Program-made: the position numbers and the translations under genes
Notes under the pieces: generated by a model
Told to the model about the DNA's origin: nothing
The model's input: only the letters and a program-made list of their open reading frames with translations
Database searches by the model: none
Part shown: positions 9,301 to 18,800 of the stretch, one piece after another
Layout of the letters: every line of letters starts with the position of its first letter
Position numbering within the stretch: position 1 is the first letter of the stretch
DNA from: JAOXRU01 sp965247735
Lineage (GTDB): Bacteria > Bacteroidota > Bacteroidia > Flavobacteriales > Flavobacteriaceae
DNA length: 64,000 nucleotides
Assembly (NCBI GenBank): GCA_965247735.1
Contig: CBDFHN010000002.1
Span: 124,001-188,000, forward strand
Reading direction: 5' to 3'

Positions 9301-12300
9301 TTATCAATTGGAATACTGATTGTTTTTTTAGAATTATCCAATTTAATAATATAAGTTTTAATGGTCTTTTTGTCTTTTTCAATATCTAGAGTTACGACTA
9401 AATCTTCAGCGGCTGTTGCTAGTGTTACCAAAAGTTTGTCTTCAATGGTATAGCTGTTTTTGTTAAGGGATATTTTAAATAACCTATTATCTGACAACGA
9501 TTTGTCTTTTGTACTAAAAACTGTTGTTTTTGCCTCTGCTTTTATCTGTTGTCCAAACTTATCTTTACTTTCTAGGATGGCAATATACTGACCAGATTTC
9601 CACTTTTTAATATTTTTTAGTTCAATTTCTTTGGATGTACTGGTATCAAAATCTTGGTTAAATACTAAAGTCCCTTTTTCCCAGTTTTTAGACTTATCCT
9701 CATTTTTAAAAGCTTCATGTGGGAATTTTGAACTGAATTCTTCTTTAGGAATAACTTGATAATCTGGAGCGTTCCATGGTCTAGACCTTAGAACTGCATT
9801 TGGTGCTGCTAGTTTATAGATTTTAATATTCCCTTTTGCAGGAGCAAACGCTCCATTAAGGTTTTGGGTATATATATGTAATGTATTGTCTTTTTTATCT
9901 TTACTAATACTTGTATTTATTCCAATGCTTGCTGTCATAGAATGGTATCCAACATTAACAATGGTTGTTGCACTTCTTGTTTCGCCATTAATATCGGTTA
10001 CTTCTGCGGTAATTTCGTAATTAAAAATCGGTAAGCTGGTTTTGGCTACGCTGGCATCTGGTATGGCTTTAAAGTCAATACTGAAAGCTCCTTTGGCATC
10101 TGTTGTGGTTTCTCCATGGGTAATTTCTTGAGCTTCACTATTGTAATATGTGCTGTACCAATATGGATACTGTACCCTACGTTGTACGCGATATACAACT
10201 TTAGCATCACTAATTAAGCTTCCTGCAAAAGCTTTTGCAAAACCGTTAATAGTTATGGTATCGTTAATTTTAAAGGTTTGGGTTATAGGGTTAAAATTGG
10301 TCTTAAATTTAGGACGTTTATATTCTTCAACAGAAATAGAGGTATTAGCATTAATATTTTTGTTTTTAGCTTCAATTCTTATGCTATACCTGCCTGTTAA
10401 TCCAGTATTAGGAAGCATAAATTCGTTAGCTACAGAACCAAATTCGTTTGTTTTTAAAGTATGACTTTTAATTTTTTCACCATTAACGTTATATAGAGAA
10501 ATTGTTATTAATTCATTGGCTGTTACATTTGATGTGGTATTTCCTGTTTTAAGTACAATTCCTTTAAAGAAAACTGTTTGTCCAGGTCTATAAATGCTTC
10601 TGTCTGTAAATAAAAATGCTTTGTATTGCGATCTATAAGCGGAAGGTTTATAATATCTATTACTATAATAATCATCAAAATAGGCAGTATCAGAAGTTGA
10701 TTTAAGCGTTAGGCTAAGGTTACTAAAGTAATTTTTAGTTTTTGAAAGACTAATTTCTCCATATTGATTTGTAATGAGAACCTTTGTTTTGTAGGTGTTA
10801 TTATTATTTATTTTATACTTTAAGCCTACATTAATGTTTGATTTTGGTTTTCCTGTTCTTCTATCAATTACCTGATAAATTTGCTTGGTATTTGATGATT
10901 TATCTACAATAGCCATGTTAGTTACTTGCATTGTATGAACAGCAAATGTAGTGTCTCCATTATCGGCAGTAGCTACCATTATATAGTTACCGTTTTTATG
11001 TTTTGGAACAATAATTTCTGTAGAATGTGATTGAAAATCGTGCTCGTTTTTTAATGTGGCATTCCATTGTTGATTTATACTAAGTTTTTTGATGAAATCT
11101 AATTTTTCATTGTCTCTATAAAGTTCATTGAAATCGTCAAGAGTTTTATTGTTTACAAGATATGTTTTAAAGTTAAGTTGATTTAGGTTTTTGTAAGTTA
11201 CTAAAACACGGCTAAAGTCCATTATTGGCAATACCTCTTCTGCGATAATTTGCAAACTATATTGACACAATCTAGATTTAAGAGCTTTTGCTTTTTTTGC
11301 AGCTTCACTATTTGGAAAACGTTTAATAATGGTATTACAAAGTTCATCAGCATCTTTAATTTTCCATCTGTCATTTTCATTTGTTTCATCTTGATAACTT
11401 TGCCCTTGAAGATGATATAAAACAGCAATTTCATAGTCATATAAACCAGCTACAGGTTTTGCTTCTAGTGTTTTGCTGGTTTCCTTTAGTGTATAGAGTA
11501 GTGCTTCTTCTGTATGGTCAAAAACAGCATGGTGTTTTACAAATAATAAACGTTCAATATCAATAGTAGCTAAAGCTTTTGCATTATTGTTTTTATCATG
11601 AAACTGTATCAGATTTTGGTATAATTGCAATGCTTTTAGTTGTAGTGAGTTACTATCCTTAGAAATTAGCTTTTGTTTTGCAAACTGTTGTGCAGTTCCA
11701 ATTAATCTAGAATCATTTATAGTGAATTTATATGAAGGATTGTTAATGCTATTTTCCGAAGTTTTATAAAATAATAAGGCATTATGACTTAAAATATCAA
11801 ATAGTGTAGGTCTATAGGTCTCTGAATTTTCTTTGCTATTAAGAATTGCTTCAAAGTCCGTTGTTTTTATCTTTTGTAAATCTGTTGTGTTGGCTAAAGA
11901 TCTATTATAGTACAAATGTATTTCATCAAAAAGTGTTTGCAAATCCCATGTTCTATAATCGCTAGCATCTACCTTTTCGCTGGTATTTGTTCTATTGTAA
12001 AACTGATACCTATTGCTCTGAAAATAATGCCAATACATGGTTGCTAACATGTTCTGTAGTATGCTTTTGGTTGGCCCTTTACTTATGGAAATTTCAGTTT
12101 TAAATTCCTCAACTATTTTTAGCTGTGCATTCTCTTCTAGTAGTAATGCATATTTGCTTTTATAAAGTAATGCTTTTATTTGCTGTGGCTTGTTTTTATC
12201 CTTTTTGGCCAATACTGCAATTTTAGAAACGACCTCTAATGCAGATTTAGGCAAACTTTGGCTATCAAAATTGGCTACTTCCTTCCATTGTATTGTATAA

Positions 12301-12368
12301 TCATTAGATTGGGCTTGAGACATATTTGCAAATAATATAATGGTGATTAAAGGGATAATATTTTTCAT
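6309..12368 (-). CDS. Alpha-2-macroglobulin family protein (MG2/A2M, thioester type)
   Basis: 2019 residues with a signal peptide (ending ANMSQAQ, about residue 20). After a helical N-terminal region (about 30-380) come macroglobulin domains, with the MG2 signature DRSIYRPGQTVFFKG near residue 590. A Met/Arg-rich, low-complexity stretch (about 1160-1215, with RRMAPVAMSMAMDD) sits just before the A2M core (NAFFFPQLQTD), where a protease bait region is expected. The thioester motif is CNEQ near residue 1477, followed by the alpha-alpha toroid. Bacterial relatives trap foreign proteases in the periplasm or at the surface, often beside a penicillin-binding protein; none is present here. The family call is secure, the trapping role is inferred. 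Confidence 0.9.
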   Translation of the reverse strand: MKNIIPLITIILFANMSQAQSNDYTIQWKEVANFDSQSLPKSALEVVSKIAVLAKKDKNKPQQIKALLYKSKYALLLEENAQLKIVEEFKTEISISKGPTKSILQNMLATMYWHYFQSNRYQFYNRTNTSEKVDASDYRTWDLQTLFDEIHLYYNRSLANTTDLQKIKTTDFEAILNSKENSETYRPTLFDILSHNALLFYKTSENSINNPSYKFTINDSRLIGTAQQFAKQKLISKDSNSLQLKALQLYQNLIQFHDKNNNAKALATIDIERLLFVKHHAVFDHTEEALLYTLKETSKTLEAKPVAGLYDYEIAVLYHLQGQSYQDETNENDRWKIKDADELCNTIIKRFPNSEAAKKAKALKSRLCQYSLQIIAEEVLPIMDFSRVLVTYKNLNQLNFKTYLVNNKTLDDFNELYRDNEKLDFIKKLSINQQWNATLKNEHDFQSHSTEIIVPKHKNGNYIMVATADNGDTTFAVHTMQVTNMAIVDKSSNTKQIYQVIDRRTGKPKSNINVGLKYKINNNNTYKTKVLITNQYGEISLSKTKNYFSNLSLTLKSTSDTAYFDDYYSNRYYKPSAYRSQYKAFLFTDRSIYRPGQTVFFKGIVLKTGNTTSNVTANELITISLYNVNGEKIKSHTLKTNEFGSVANEFMLPNTGLTGRYSIRIEAKNKNINANTSISVEEYKRPKFKTNFNPITQTFKINDTITINGFAKAFAGSLISDAKVVYRVQRRVQYPYWYSTYYNSEAQEITHGETTTDAKGAFSIDFKAIPDASVAKTSLPIFNYEITAEVTDINGETRSATTIVNVGYHSMTASIGINTSISKDKKDNTLHIYTQNLNGAFAPAKGNIKIYKLAAPNAVLRSRPWNAPDYQVIPKEEFSSKFPHEAFKNEDKSKNWEKGTLVFNQDFDTSTSKEIELKNIKKWKSGQYIAILESKDKFGQQIKAEAKTTVFSTKDKSLSDNRLFKISLNKNSYTIEDKLLVTLATAAEDLVVTLDIEKDKKTIKTYIIKLDNSKKTISIPIDKEDLGGFTIHYSFAVFNSFKSGVLPINIPYPSTDLKIETLTFRDKLQPGEDETWSFKIKGAKGEKISAELLASMYDASLDEFSSHYWGFNPIYRPTYYSNSRRNAGRSFGTQQLNIGNYNNHYINYNTQQYSTLNWFGLYIGNSNRNRDRMKSRRMAPVAMSMAMDDNMELEESVVSEISDVESDMSAGAAGGYLEKKDIASVKDTTITTASKKQNFDNIKIRKNLQENAFFFPQLQTDTEGNISFSFTSPEALTRWNLQLLAHTKTLESSTLSLSTVTQKELMVIPNAPRFLREGDEITISTKIANLSEKALSGEAKLILTDAITGKDISLLLVKKSGSITCPFTVNAAGNTQVSWILAIPSEIQAVQYKIVAKAGDYSDGEQNALPVLSNRMLVTETMPMWIRSNQKKTFTLDKLKSNTSTTLKHHKLSLEMTSNPAWYAVQALPYLMEYPYECNEQTFSRYYANALASHIANSNPRIRAVFDQWASTNALQSNLEKNQELKSLLIQETPWLRDAESEAEQKKRIALLFNLNKMNNELQSAMRKLQSNQMHNGGWAWFKGGKANRYITQHIISGFGHLKQLNVYSDDTSTMIKKAISYLDTAFIQEYNDLTKYDDDINLKNDHLSYTQLHYLYMRSFFSDIKLSKEAERISAYYHTQIKKYWKKRSLYAKGMMALIVHRKQDQKTANSILKSLKENSITNDELGMYWKENTNSWYWHQAPIETQALLIEAFSEIDNDTNTIDNLKIWLLKNKQTNRWKTTKATTEAVYALLLQGSDWLSVTDMVDVVIGKTPITPTQLENVKIEAGTGYYKTSWSGSDIKPDMATIALSKKGNGIAWGALYWQYFEDLDKITTAKTPLQLKKKLFLKSNTDKGEQLSEITTSTSLKVGDLIRVRIELRADRTMEFVHMKDMRAAGLEPINVISNYKWQDGLGYYQSTKDAATNFFFDYLPKGIYVFEYDLRVNNAGKMSNGITTIQSMYAPEFSSHSEGTRILVE

Positions 12369-12669
12369 CTGTTTTGTTTTTCAGTAAAGTTCTTTCAAAA
12401 AGCATGCTAAAAAAATAGCAAATGAGTAAAGTCTACTTTTGAATGAGTGAAGTTAGTCGTTTTATAAATAAACAGAAAATATTTATTAATAGTATAAGTG
12501 TTTATTGAAATTGTTTTTTATAATCGTTTTTTACAGCATTTCTATTATTTACACCTTAACTGATCATATAGTATTCCAAACGTTAGATAGCTGCATCACA
12601 TCGCTATTAGTAATTATTAGAACTTAGTTTTAGTAAATTACCTATAATAACAATCAAATTATTGTTTTT
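12369..12669. other. Divergent intergenic region upstream of the macroglobulin and comM genes
   Basis: 301 nt separate two divergent genes, so both promoters should lie here. The stretch is very AT-rich. I found no convincing TAnnTTTG box, no strong hairpin and no small ORF with a coding look. Confidence 0.5.
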
Positions 12670-14205
12670 ATGCTTACAAAAGTTTATGGATCAGCAGTTT
12701 TTGGTGTGGAGGCGACCACAATAATAGTAGAAGTAAATATTGATAGAGGTATTGGCTATCATTTGGTAGGCTTGCCAGACAATGCTATAAAAGAGAGCAA
12801 TTATAGAATAGCTGCCGCTCTGCAGAATAATGGATTTCGTATTCCAGGGAAAAAAATAACAATTAATATGGCTCCTGCCGATATGCGAAAAGAAGGAAGT
12901 GCTTATGATTTAACTTTAGCCATTGGCATACTGGCAGCTTCACAACAGATAAAATCAGAAGGGATAGGAAAATACCTTATTATGGGGGAACTTTCTTTAG
13001 ATGGTGGTCTGCAACCTATAACTGGCGCACTACCCATTGCTATAAAAGCAAAAGAAGAAGGGTATAAAGGATTTATACTACCCATAGATAATGCTAAAGA
13101 AGCAGCAATTGTTGATGGATTGGAAGTTTATGGAATAACATCAATAGCAGAAGTTATTGACTTTTTTGATAAAGGAACGCCATTAATTCAAACCATTATT
13201 GATACCAGAAAAGAATTTTATAAAGACCTAGAATTTCCTGAATTTGATTTTTCAGATGTAAAAGGACAAGAAAGCATCAAAAGGTGTATGGAAATTGCCG
13301 CTGCAGGAGGTCATAATATTATCCTGATTGGACCACCAGGTTCGGGAAAAACAATGCTAGCAAAGCGTTTGCCCTCAATATTACCTCCAATGACATTGCA
13401 CGAGGCTTTGGAAACTACAAAAATTCATAGTGTTGTAGGTAGAATTAAGAAAAGAGGATTAATGAGTCATCGTCCATTTAGAAGTCCACATCATACCATA
13501 TCAAATGTTGCACTTGTTGGAGGCGGAAGTTACCCCAAACCTGGAGAAATAAGTCTTTCTCATAATGGAGTTTTATTTCTTGATGAGTTACCAGAATTTA
13601 AACGTGATGTATTAGAAGTAATGCGTCAACCATTAGAAGATAGAGAAGTAACCATTTCTAGAGCTAGATTTACAGTTACCTACCCATCATCTTTTATGTT
13701 GGTTGCAAGTATGAATCCAAGTCCTAGTGGCTATTTTAATGACCCCGATGCGCCAATAACATCATCACCAGCAGAAATGCAACGCTATTTGGGTAAAATA
13801 TCAGGGCCATTATTAGATCGGATTGATATTCATATCGAAGTAACTCCAGTACCATTTGAAAAACTGTCTGATGATAGAAAGGGAGAATCTTCAAAAGCAA
13901 TACGAGAACGGGTTACCAATGGTAGAAAAGTGCAAACCAATCGTTATTCTGAATTAGATAACATCCATTATAATGCGCAAATGAATAGCAAGCAAATTCG
14001 TGAATATTGCAAATTAGAAGCTTCTTCAAAAGAATTACTAAAAACAGCTATGGAACGCCTAAACCTTTCTGCGAGAGCCTATGACAGAATCCTAAAAGTA
14101 GCACGTACTATAGCAGATTTAGAAGGCGTGGCTCAAATAAATGAAACCCATATTGGAGAAGCTATACAATATAGAAGTCTCGATCGTGATGGATGGTTGG
14201 GCTGA
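12670..14205 (+). CDS. comM: YifB/ComM family Mg-chelatase-like AAA+ ATPase
   Basis: 511 residues, the usual length. The N-terminal domain has the ChlI-like pattern (VNIDRGIGYHLVGLPDNAIKES). The Walker A motif is GPPGSGKTML near residue 222, and the Walker B region is GVLFLDELPEF near 300, followed by the Mg-chelatase arm and a C-terminal lid (LSARAYDRILKVARTIADL). ComM is a hexameric helicase that promotes branch migration during natural transformation in Vibrio and other species; in Bacteroidota its role is inferred. It is a single gene, divergent from the macroglobulin gene. A decayed copy of its middle section lies at about 16385-16565. Confidence 0.93.
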   Translation: MLTKVYGSAVFGVEATTIIVEVNIDRGIGYHLVGLPDNAIKESNYRIAAALQNNGFRIPGKKITINMAPADMRKEGSAYDLTLAIGILAASQQIKSEGIGKYLIMGELSLDGGLQPITGALPIAIKAKEEGYKGFILPIDNAKEAAIVDGLEVYGITSIAEVIDFFDKGTPLIQTIIDTRKEFYKDLEFPEFDFSDVKGQESIKRCMEIAAAGGHNIILIGPPGSGKTMLAKRLPSILPPMTLHEALETTKIHSVVGRIKKRGLMSHRPFRSPHHTISNVALVGGGSYPKPGEISLSHNGVLFLDELPEFKRDVLEVMRQPLEDREVTISRARFTVTYPSSFMLVASMNPSPSGYFNDPDAPITSSPAEMQRYLGKISGPLLDRIDIHIEVTPVPFEKLSDDRKGESSKAIRERVTNGRKVQTNRYSELDNIHYNAQMNSKQIREYCKLEASSKELLKTAMERLNLSARAYDRILKVARTIADLEGVAQINETHIGEAIQYRSLDRDGWLG

Positions 14206-14319
14206 TTTTTTCATCATGCTAATAAGTCTTTTAAGTTTTGACTCATTAATATTAAGTTTAGAAAACCAGGAATACTTATTACATTTATTACTATTATATG
14301 TTATTAAGAGAGAAGTACT

Positions 14320-16281
14320 CTAGTTTTGTGGAGTTGAAATAGAAATTTGACCTCTCCCACCAGTATAATATTCCTTAGTACCATCTGAGAGTATTATTGA
14401 AAAAATATTCTGATTCCGTTTTTTATTGATAATGATTTGATTATTAGGTTTCAATACAAATTCTTTATTATAATTCTCAAGATTGTCATTTAGTGGAAAC
14501 CGCCGAAGAGTTTCCTTGCTCAATGCTCCCGTAGAATTACCACCAAATGGTCCTTTCGAAATCATTATTCGAATACGTTTCTCTATTCTTGAAGAATTTG
14601 AGATAATTAAGTTGGCCGAATCTTGTTTTCTAATCGAGAAATAATCAATAATTGACGATTCTGCATCATATTGGTTATTAATGTTCCTGCCTTTATCTTT
14701 TCGGGAATTAACAGTGTTAAAAATTTGATTAAGCTCGTTAGCTAATTTTTCTTCTGCATCATTAACTAGTGAGTAGTTATCCACAACTAGTTGTCCATTC
14801 GAAATAACTGCTTTTATATCACGTATACCAGCACCATTAATTAACAATGCTACATTATTTTTTGGATGGAGCGGCGAAATCGAAAGACGTTCTTTTGATA
14901 AAAGTACAATATCTGCTTCTTTACCAACCGTAATTGACCCCAAATCATTTTCAAGTCCCATAGCGTATGCTCCATTTATAGTTGCAGCACGAAGAATTTC
15001 CCAAGAATCAATGCTTTTTGTTTTTTTAGGATCTAAATGATTGATTTTTAAAAGATTTAAAGCATAACTCATGGCAGTAAACATATCAATTCTATCATTA
15101 CTTGCTGCACCATCAGTACCAATGGTAATAGGGATTTTGTTATTTTTGTATTGAAGAAGTGGAGCTATTCCTGAAGCCAAATACATGTTTGATTCTGGGT
15201 TATGGGATATGGTAGCATCTGATCTCTTTAATAACTCAAAATCTTCTTGATTTAACCAAACGCTATGAATTGATAAAAAGTTTTGTAAAGCGCCAAGGTG
15301 TTCTAATAGAGGAAACATAGATGGTACTTTTACCTCCTGTGCAGTACTATCTAAAGATGAGAGCGCGCGCTTAGCACTAATAAAAAGATCTCTTGAATCT
15401 ATTTTTTTTATCTCAACAATGTTTTTAAGTATTAAGGAATCTTCTGGATCTAACAAATTACCATATGTTTCAAAATATTCTTTTATTCTATTTTGAAAAG
15501 ATCTTGCTTCACCTAAATTTTCCATAGTATGTTCACTAAGTAAAATGGTATTAGAGCTACCAAGTCGAATGCCATCATATACCGCCGGTAAAGGCATAAA
15601 AGATAAAGGACCAAAACCCATAGATAAATCTAGTCCATAATTTCTTGATCTTTTCAGTGTTTTATGGAAATGATCAACTCGTATTTTATTTGGTAAAAAT
15701 ACTGCAGGATGCCACCAAGTTACTAGCCCTCCCATATTTGCCTTATGCAAACCTCTAAAAGTTGATTCCAATGAGCCATAGCGAAAATTAACGGACGTAA
15801 AATCTGAAACTGTCGTGATTCCAGAGAGTTGAGCCTGTTTGGCAGCAATATATGTTATTCTTTCAAGTTCCTTATTATCAATATAATGAGCATATGGGTA
15901 AATACTTCTAATCCAACTTTGAAGTACAGCTGTGGCGTCAAGACTTTTGGTTAAATGCTGCCATAAATGAGTATGTGTATTTACAAAACCTGGTAAAGCT
16001 ATTAGATTATGTCCATCTATCACTCGACTTGCATTTTCTAAATTCTTAGGTGCAGTTGATCTATCTCCTATATAAGTTATTCTGTCTTTTTTTATATAAA
16101 TAGTCTGATTTTCTTTAAATAGCCTATTTTCAACATCAACAATGGTCACATTTTTAATAAGTATATTGTTATTTACGGGAGGTGTTTTCGCATTATAAGT
16201 AGCTCCACAACCTAGTATACTCAGCGCTAAAAAAATGAGAAGGATATAATATAAACCTTTAATATGATTTGATAATTTCAT
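14320..16281 (-). CDS. Amidohydrolase-family lipoprotein (cytosine-deaminase-like TIM barrel)
   Basis: 653 residues. A signal peptide with lipobox (LSILGC, Cys about 25) anchors it in the envelope. The metal-dependent amidohydrolase signatures are present in order: NTHTHLWQHL near residue 102 (HxH), SIHSVWLNQEDF near 346, SHNPESNMYLASG near 365, and the metal-binding Asp in IGTDGAASND near 391. The ADIVLL segment near 465 is the usual C-terminal beta-sandwich signature. The order matches the SsnA/TrzN/MTA-SAH deaminase group. About 150 extra residues after 500 have no counterpart I know. The substrate is unknown, and a periplasmic lipid-anchored form is unusual for deaminases. Confidence 0.8.
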   Translation of the reverse strand: MKLSNHIKGLYYILLIFLALSILGCGATYNAKTPPVNNNILIKNVTIVDVENRLFKENQTIYIKKDRITYIGDRSTAPKNLENASRVIDGHNLIALPGFVNTHTHLWQHLTKSLDATAVLQSWIRSIYPYAHYIDNKELERITYIAAKQAQLSGITTVSDFTSVNFRYGSLESTFRGLHKANMGGLVTWWHPAVFLPNKIRVDHFHKTLKRSRNYGLDLSMGFGPLSFMPLPAVYDGIRLGSSNTILLSEHTMENLGEARSFQNRIKEYFETYGNLLDPEDSLILKNIVEIKKIDSRDLFISAKRALSSLDSTAQEVKVPSMFPLLEHLGALQNFLSIHSVWLNQEDFELLKRSDATISHNPESNMYLASGIAPLLQYKNNKIPITIGTDGAASNDRIDMFTAMSYALNLLKINHLDPKKTKSIDSWEILRAATINGAYAMGLENDLGSITVGKEADIVLLSKERLSISPLHPKNNVALLINGAGIRDIKAVISNGQLVVDNYSLVNDAEEKLANELNQIFNTVNSRKDKGRNINNQYDAESSIIDYFSIRKQDSANLIISNSSRIEKRIRIMISKGPFGGNSTGALSKETLRRFPLNDNLENYNKEFVLKPNNQIIINKKRNQNIFSIILSDGTKEYYTGGRGQISISTPQN

Positions 16282-16384
16282 CAGATAGTAAATTTATTTG
16301 TCGACTAAAGATAAAAAAAATCTATAAATTTTAGTTGGTTATGCGATAAAACAACTTATTTTCTTAATAGTATAGCTAGCTATT

Positions 16385-16725
16385 TCAAATGTAGTTCATA
16401 TCGGAGGCAACAGTTATCCCAAATCTAGAAAATAAGTCTTTCTTAAAATGGGATGCTATTTCATGATGAGCTACTCGCATATAAATTAGATGTTTTACAA
16501 GGATTGTGTTAACTATTAGAAAATAGAGAAGTAACCCATATCAAGGACTAGACTTACAGTTATTTATAGTTGAAATCATAAAAAAACAAGTTGTATCAAC
16601 ATCATTTTAAGGTCATATAGTCCAAAACTATAATTTATGCAGTTAAACGACTCAATAATAACTTAATCCTTGGAAATTAACCAACGAACGATATGATAGG
16701 CTTATTGAACGTTTACGACAAGTTT
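16385..16725 (+). pseudogene. Decayed partial copy of comM
   Basis: The stretch 16385-16563 aligns with 13501-13680 inside comM almost without gaps. Shared blocks include TCAAATGT, AAATAAGTCTTTCT, TTAGAAGATAGAGAAGTAAC (relic has AA for GA) and ACTTACAGTTA-like ends. By eye about two thirds of the bases agree. Stop codons and small indels break every frame. A weaker resemblance to the comM C-terminus (a YDR-like segment) occurs at about 16690-16720. No start or promoter is kept. I read it as the relic of a tandem or ectopic duplication. The 608-nt gap 16282-16889 holds nothing else I can support. Confidence 0.7.
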
Positions 16726-16889
16726 AACAAGTAAGCGAGTAGTATTTTTATAGCGTATATCTTTATAAATAAAGGTGTATAGTATATAAATATGACATTT
16801 AAATTAAAATGTTTTTGAGTTAAATTTTCATAACCTCTACTTATAATAGAGATGACTTTTTTTCAACAATAATATAAAACACTAATCAA

Positions 16890-18350
16890 ATGAAAAAAAT
16901 CTACATTATAACCATTGCACTTTTATTTGCACAAATTTCAGTTGCTCAGTCATTGGCTTTTATAAAAGGAGACATTTCTTCTTATCCATTGCCAAATAAG
17001 GCGAGTGGTGAATTAGAAACACTATCGCTTTCTGTAGTTGATGTCTGCGGTGTAACTGTTCCATATGATGCTAATAAAGTTGGTCTTGTGTTTGAGATAG
17101 ACCTTAAAAATTTTAAACTAGAAAGTGAAAAATCAGGAAAACTAAGTTTGTCTGGAGATTTGCTAACCATTTTTGATGCTAAATACAACAAAGGGAAAAC
17201 CACTATTAAATTTACACAAAAAGCAGATTATCCAGCTGATAAATTATATAGCCTCGATTTAGATGTTGTAGTTGCAAAAGATTCTAAAGAAGGTGATTTT
17301 GAAAATGGTTTTAGTGCTTATTTCTCTGATTCTAGTGGCAATAAAAGCAATTCAAATATTGAGTCCTTTACTTATACAATACCAGAATGTGCTAGTCCAA
17401 TTTTAACAGTTGGTTCTGTTTTATGTAATCCAGATGCAGATACTTATAGCGTTTCTTTTGTGTCTTCTGTAGATTTGTCTAATATTGTTTTGTTATCTAA
17501 TGGAAATACAAATCCAGTTATAGATAGTGCAAATAATATAGTAACATTGGATCTGGGAGATGATTTAACTATTGTGGCCAATGGTAATGATTGTTCTACT
17601 AGTATAAAAGTTGATAGTCCTGAAGATTGCTCGTCAAAAGAAGCTACAGTTCTTACTGGTTTCTTTGAAAATGGTTGGGATAATTGGATAGCAGTTCGTA
17701 AAGCTAAACGTGTTAAAAACGCTAATACACCTGAAGGGTTATATGGAATACAGTTAAGGCACCAAGGAAATATGGTGTCCGAAAAAATTAACTTAGAAGT
17801 TGCAGATGGTTTTACGATCAAGCTTTCGTCAAATGCATTGAATATTAAAAATCAGAAGAAGAAAAGAACAACTTTTTATCTTGAATACAACAATAACGTT
17901 AAAGGAGATAAATCATGGAAAAGGATAGCTCATTATCGTTTTGGAATTGATTTTTATAAAGGAAAGCCTTTCGAGCTAGAAAAAACAATCACCAATGTAG
18001 CTTTTTCAAATAGCGTTAACTTTAGAATTAGAGCTAATATGGCTGGCAAAAATAATGGAGGTTATATATTATTTGATGCTATTGAAATTTTACCACTTTA
18101 TGATGAAGATGTTTTAAATGGATTGGCTTTAAAAATGTATCCAAACCCTGCTACAAGTTTTGTTTTCTTAAAAAATGTTGATACAGGTTCTGATTATAGA
18201 ATATATAACCATAGTGGTATACTAGTACAAAGTGGTACAGATATAGATAGCACAACAGAAATATCTTTAGGAAGATTGCCAAGAGGAGTATATATAGTTC
18301 ATGCTCATGTAAATGGCAAGTTAATTTCTAGTCAATTAATTATTGAATAA
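16890..18350 (+). CDS. T9SS-secreted cell-surface protein
   Basis: 486 residues. The signal peptide ends near ISVAQ (residue 20). The first part (20-165) looks like a cohesin-type beta-sandwich (VGLVFEIDLKNF, then SLDLDVVVAKDS). A middle domain (about 255-400) contains FFENGWDNW and AHYRFGIDFY. The last 75 residues form a type A T9SS sorting domain: MYPNPATSFVFLKN, then YRIYNHSGILVQSG, then LPRGVYIVHAHVNGKLI. Such proteins cross the outer membrane through the gliding-motility/T9SS machinery and are attached or released. Ligand unknown. It stands alone, with a hairpin after its stop. Confidence 0.85.
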   Translation: MKKIYIITIALLFAQISVAQSLAFIKGDISSYPLPNKASGELETLSLSVVDVCGVTVPYDANKVGLVFEIDLKNFKLESEKSGKLSLSGDLLTIFDAKYNKGKTTIKFTQKADYPADKLYSLDLDVVVAKDSKEGDFENGFSAYFSDSSGNKSNSNIESFTYTIPECASPILTVGSVLCNPDADTYSVSFVSSVDLSNIVLLSNGNTNPVIDSANNIVTLDLGDDLTIVANGNDCSTSIKVDSPEDCSSKEATVLTGFFENGWDNWIAVRKAKRVKNANTPEGLYGIQLRHQGNMVSEKINLEVADGFTIKLSSNALNIKNQKKKRTTFYLEYNNNVKGDKSWKRIAHYRFGIDFYKGKPFELEKTITNVAFSNSVNFRIRANMAGKNNGGYILFDAIEILPLYDEDVLNGLALKMYPNPATSFVFLKNVDTGSDYRIYNHSGILVQSGTDIDSTTEISLGRLPRGVYIVHAHVNGKLISSQLIIE

Positions 18351-18393
18351 GGGTTCTAATAGTATTGTAATACTTACTAGATAAAGAACTCTT
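18349..18393 (+). terminator. Possible terminator hairpin after the T9SS protein gene
   Basis: Arms AAGGGTTCT (18349-18357) and AGAACTCTT (18385-18393) pair over 9 bp with one G-U. A smaller inner hairpin (AGTAT/ATACT) sits between. The arms overlap the stop codon region and the T run after is poor, so this is a weak call. Confidence 0.35.
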
Positions 18394-18760
18394 TATAACT
18401 TAATTTTGAGTTATAGTATAATTGCAAAATAAGCAAAAGAAGTATTGTTCTTAATAAAATGTTAAACGCATAATTATTTTTAATTGGTATTAATACTTTA
18501 GTCCAATGTTAACTAACCATTAACATTAACTAATTAAAGCCAATTAAAATTATGAAAAATAGCATTTTGTTGTTTGCACTACTATTGTGCTCAACATTAG
18601 CAACTTCCCAAGAGGAGGTTGCTAACATCCCAACTCCAAATTATAGGCTTGCTGCTAAGTTTTCTCCGGATAACTTAAAGAAAATGATTCATTCTACTAC
18701 AATTAGACCAAAATGGTTAAAAAGAGGGAATCGATTTTGGTATCAATACAAAACAAGCGA

Positions 18761-18768
18761 AGGATCTA
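18761..18768. repeat. Left 8-bp target site duplication of the IS
   Basis: The octamer AGGATCTA at 18761-18768 is repeated exactly at 20195-20202, directly outside both IS ends. An 8-bp duplication is the usual size for ISL3-related elements. Removal of the element and one copy restores the S9 peptidase frame. Confidence 0.9.
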
Positions 18769-18790
18769 GGATCAAGTCCAAAAGTTGTGG
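18769..18790 (+). repeat. IS left terminal inverted repeat
   Basis: Begins GGATCAAGTCC and ends AAAAGTTGTGG. It matches the reverse complement of the right end with a core of identical AAAAGTTGTGG. Confidence 0.85.
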
Positions 18791-18800
18791 GATTTTAGGA

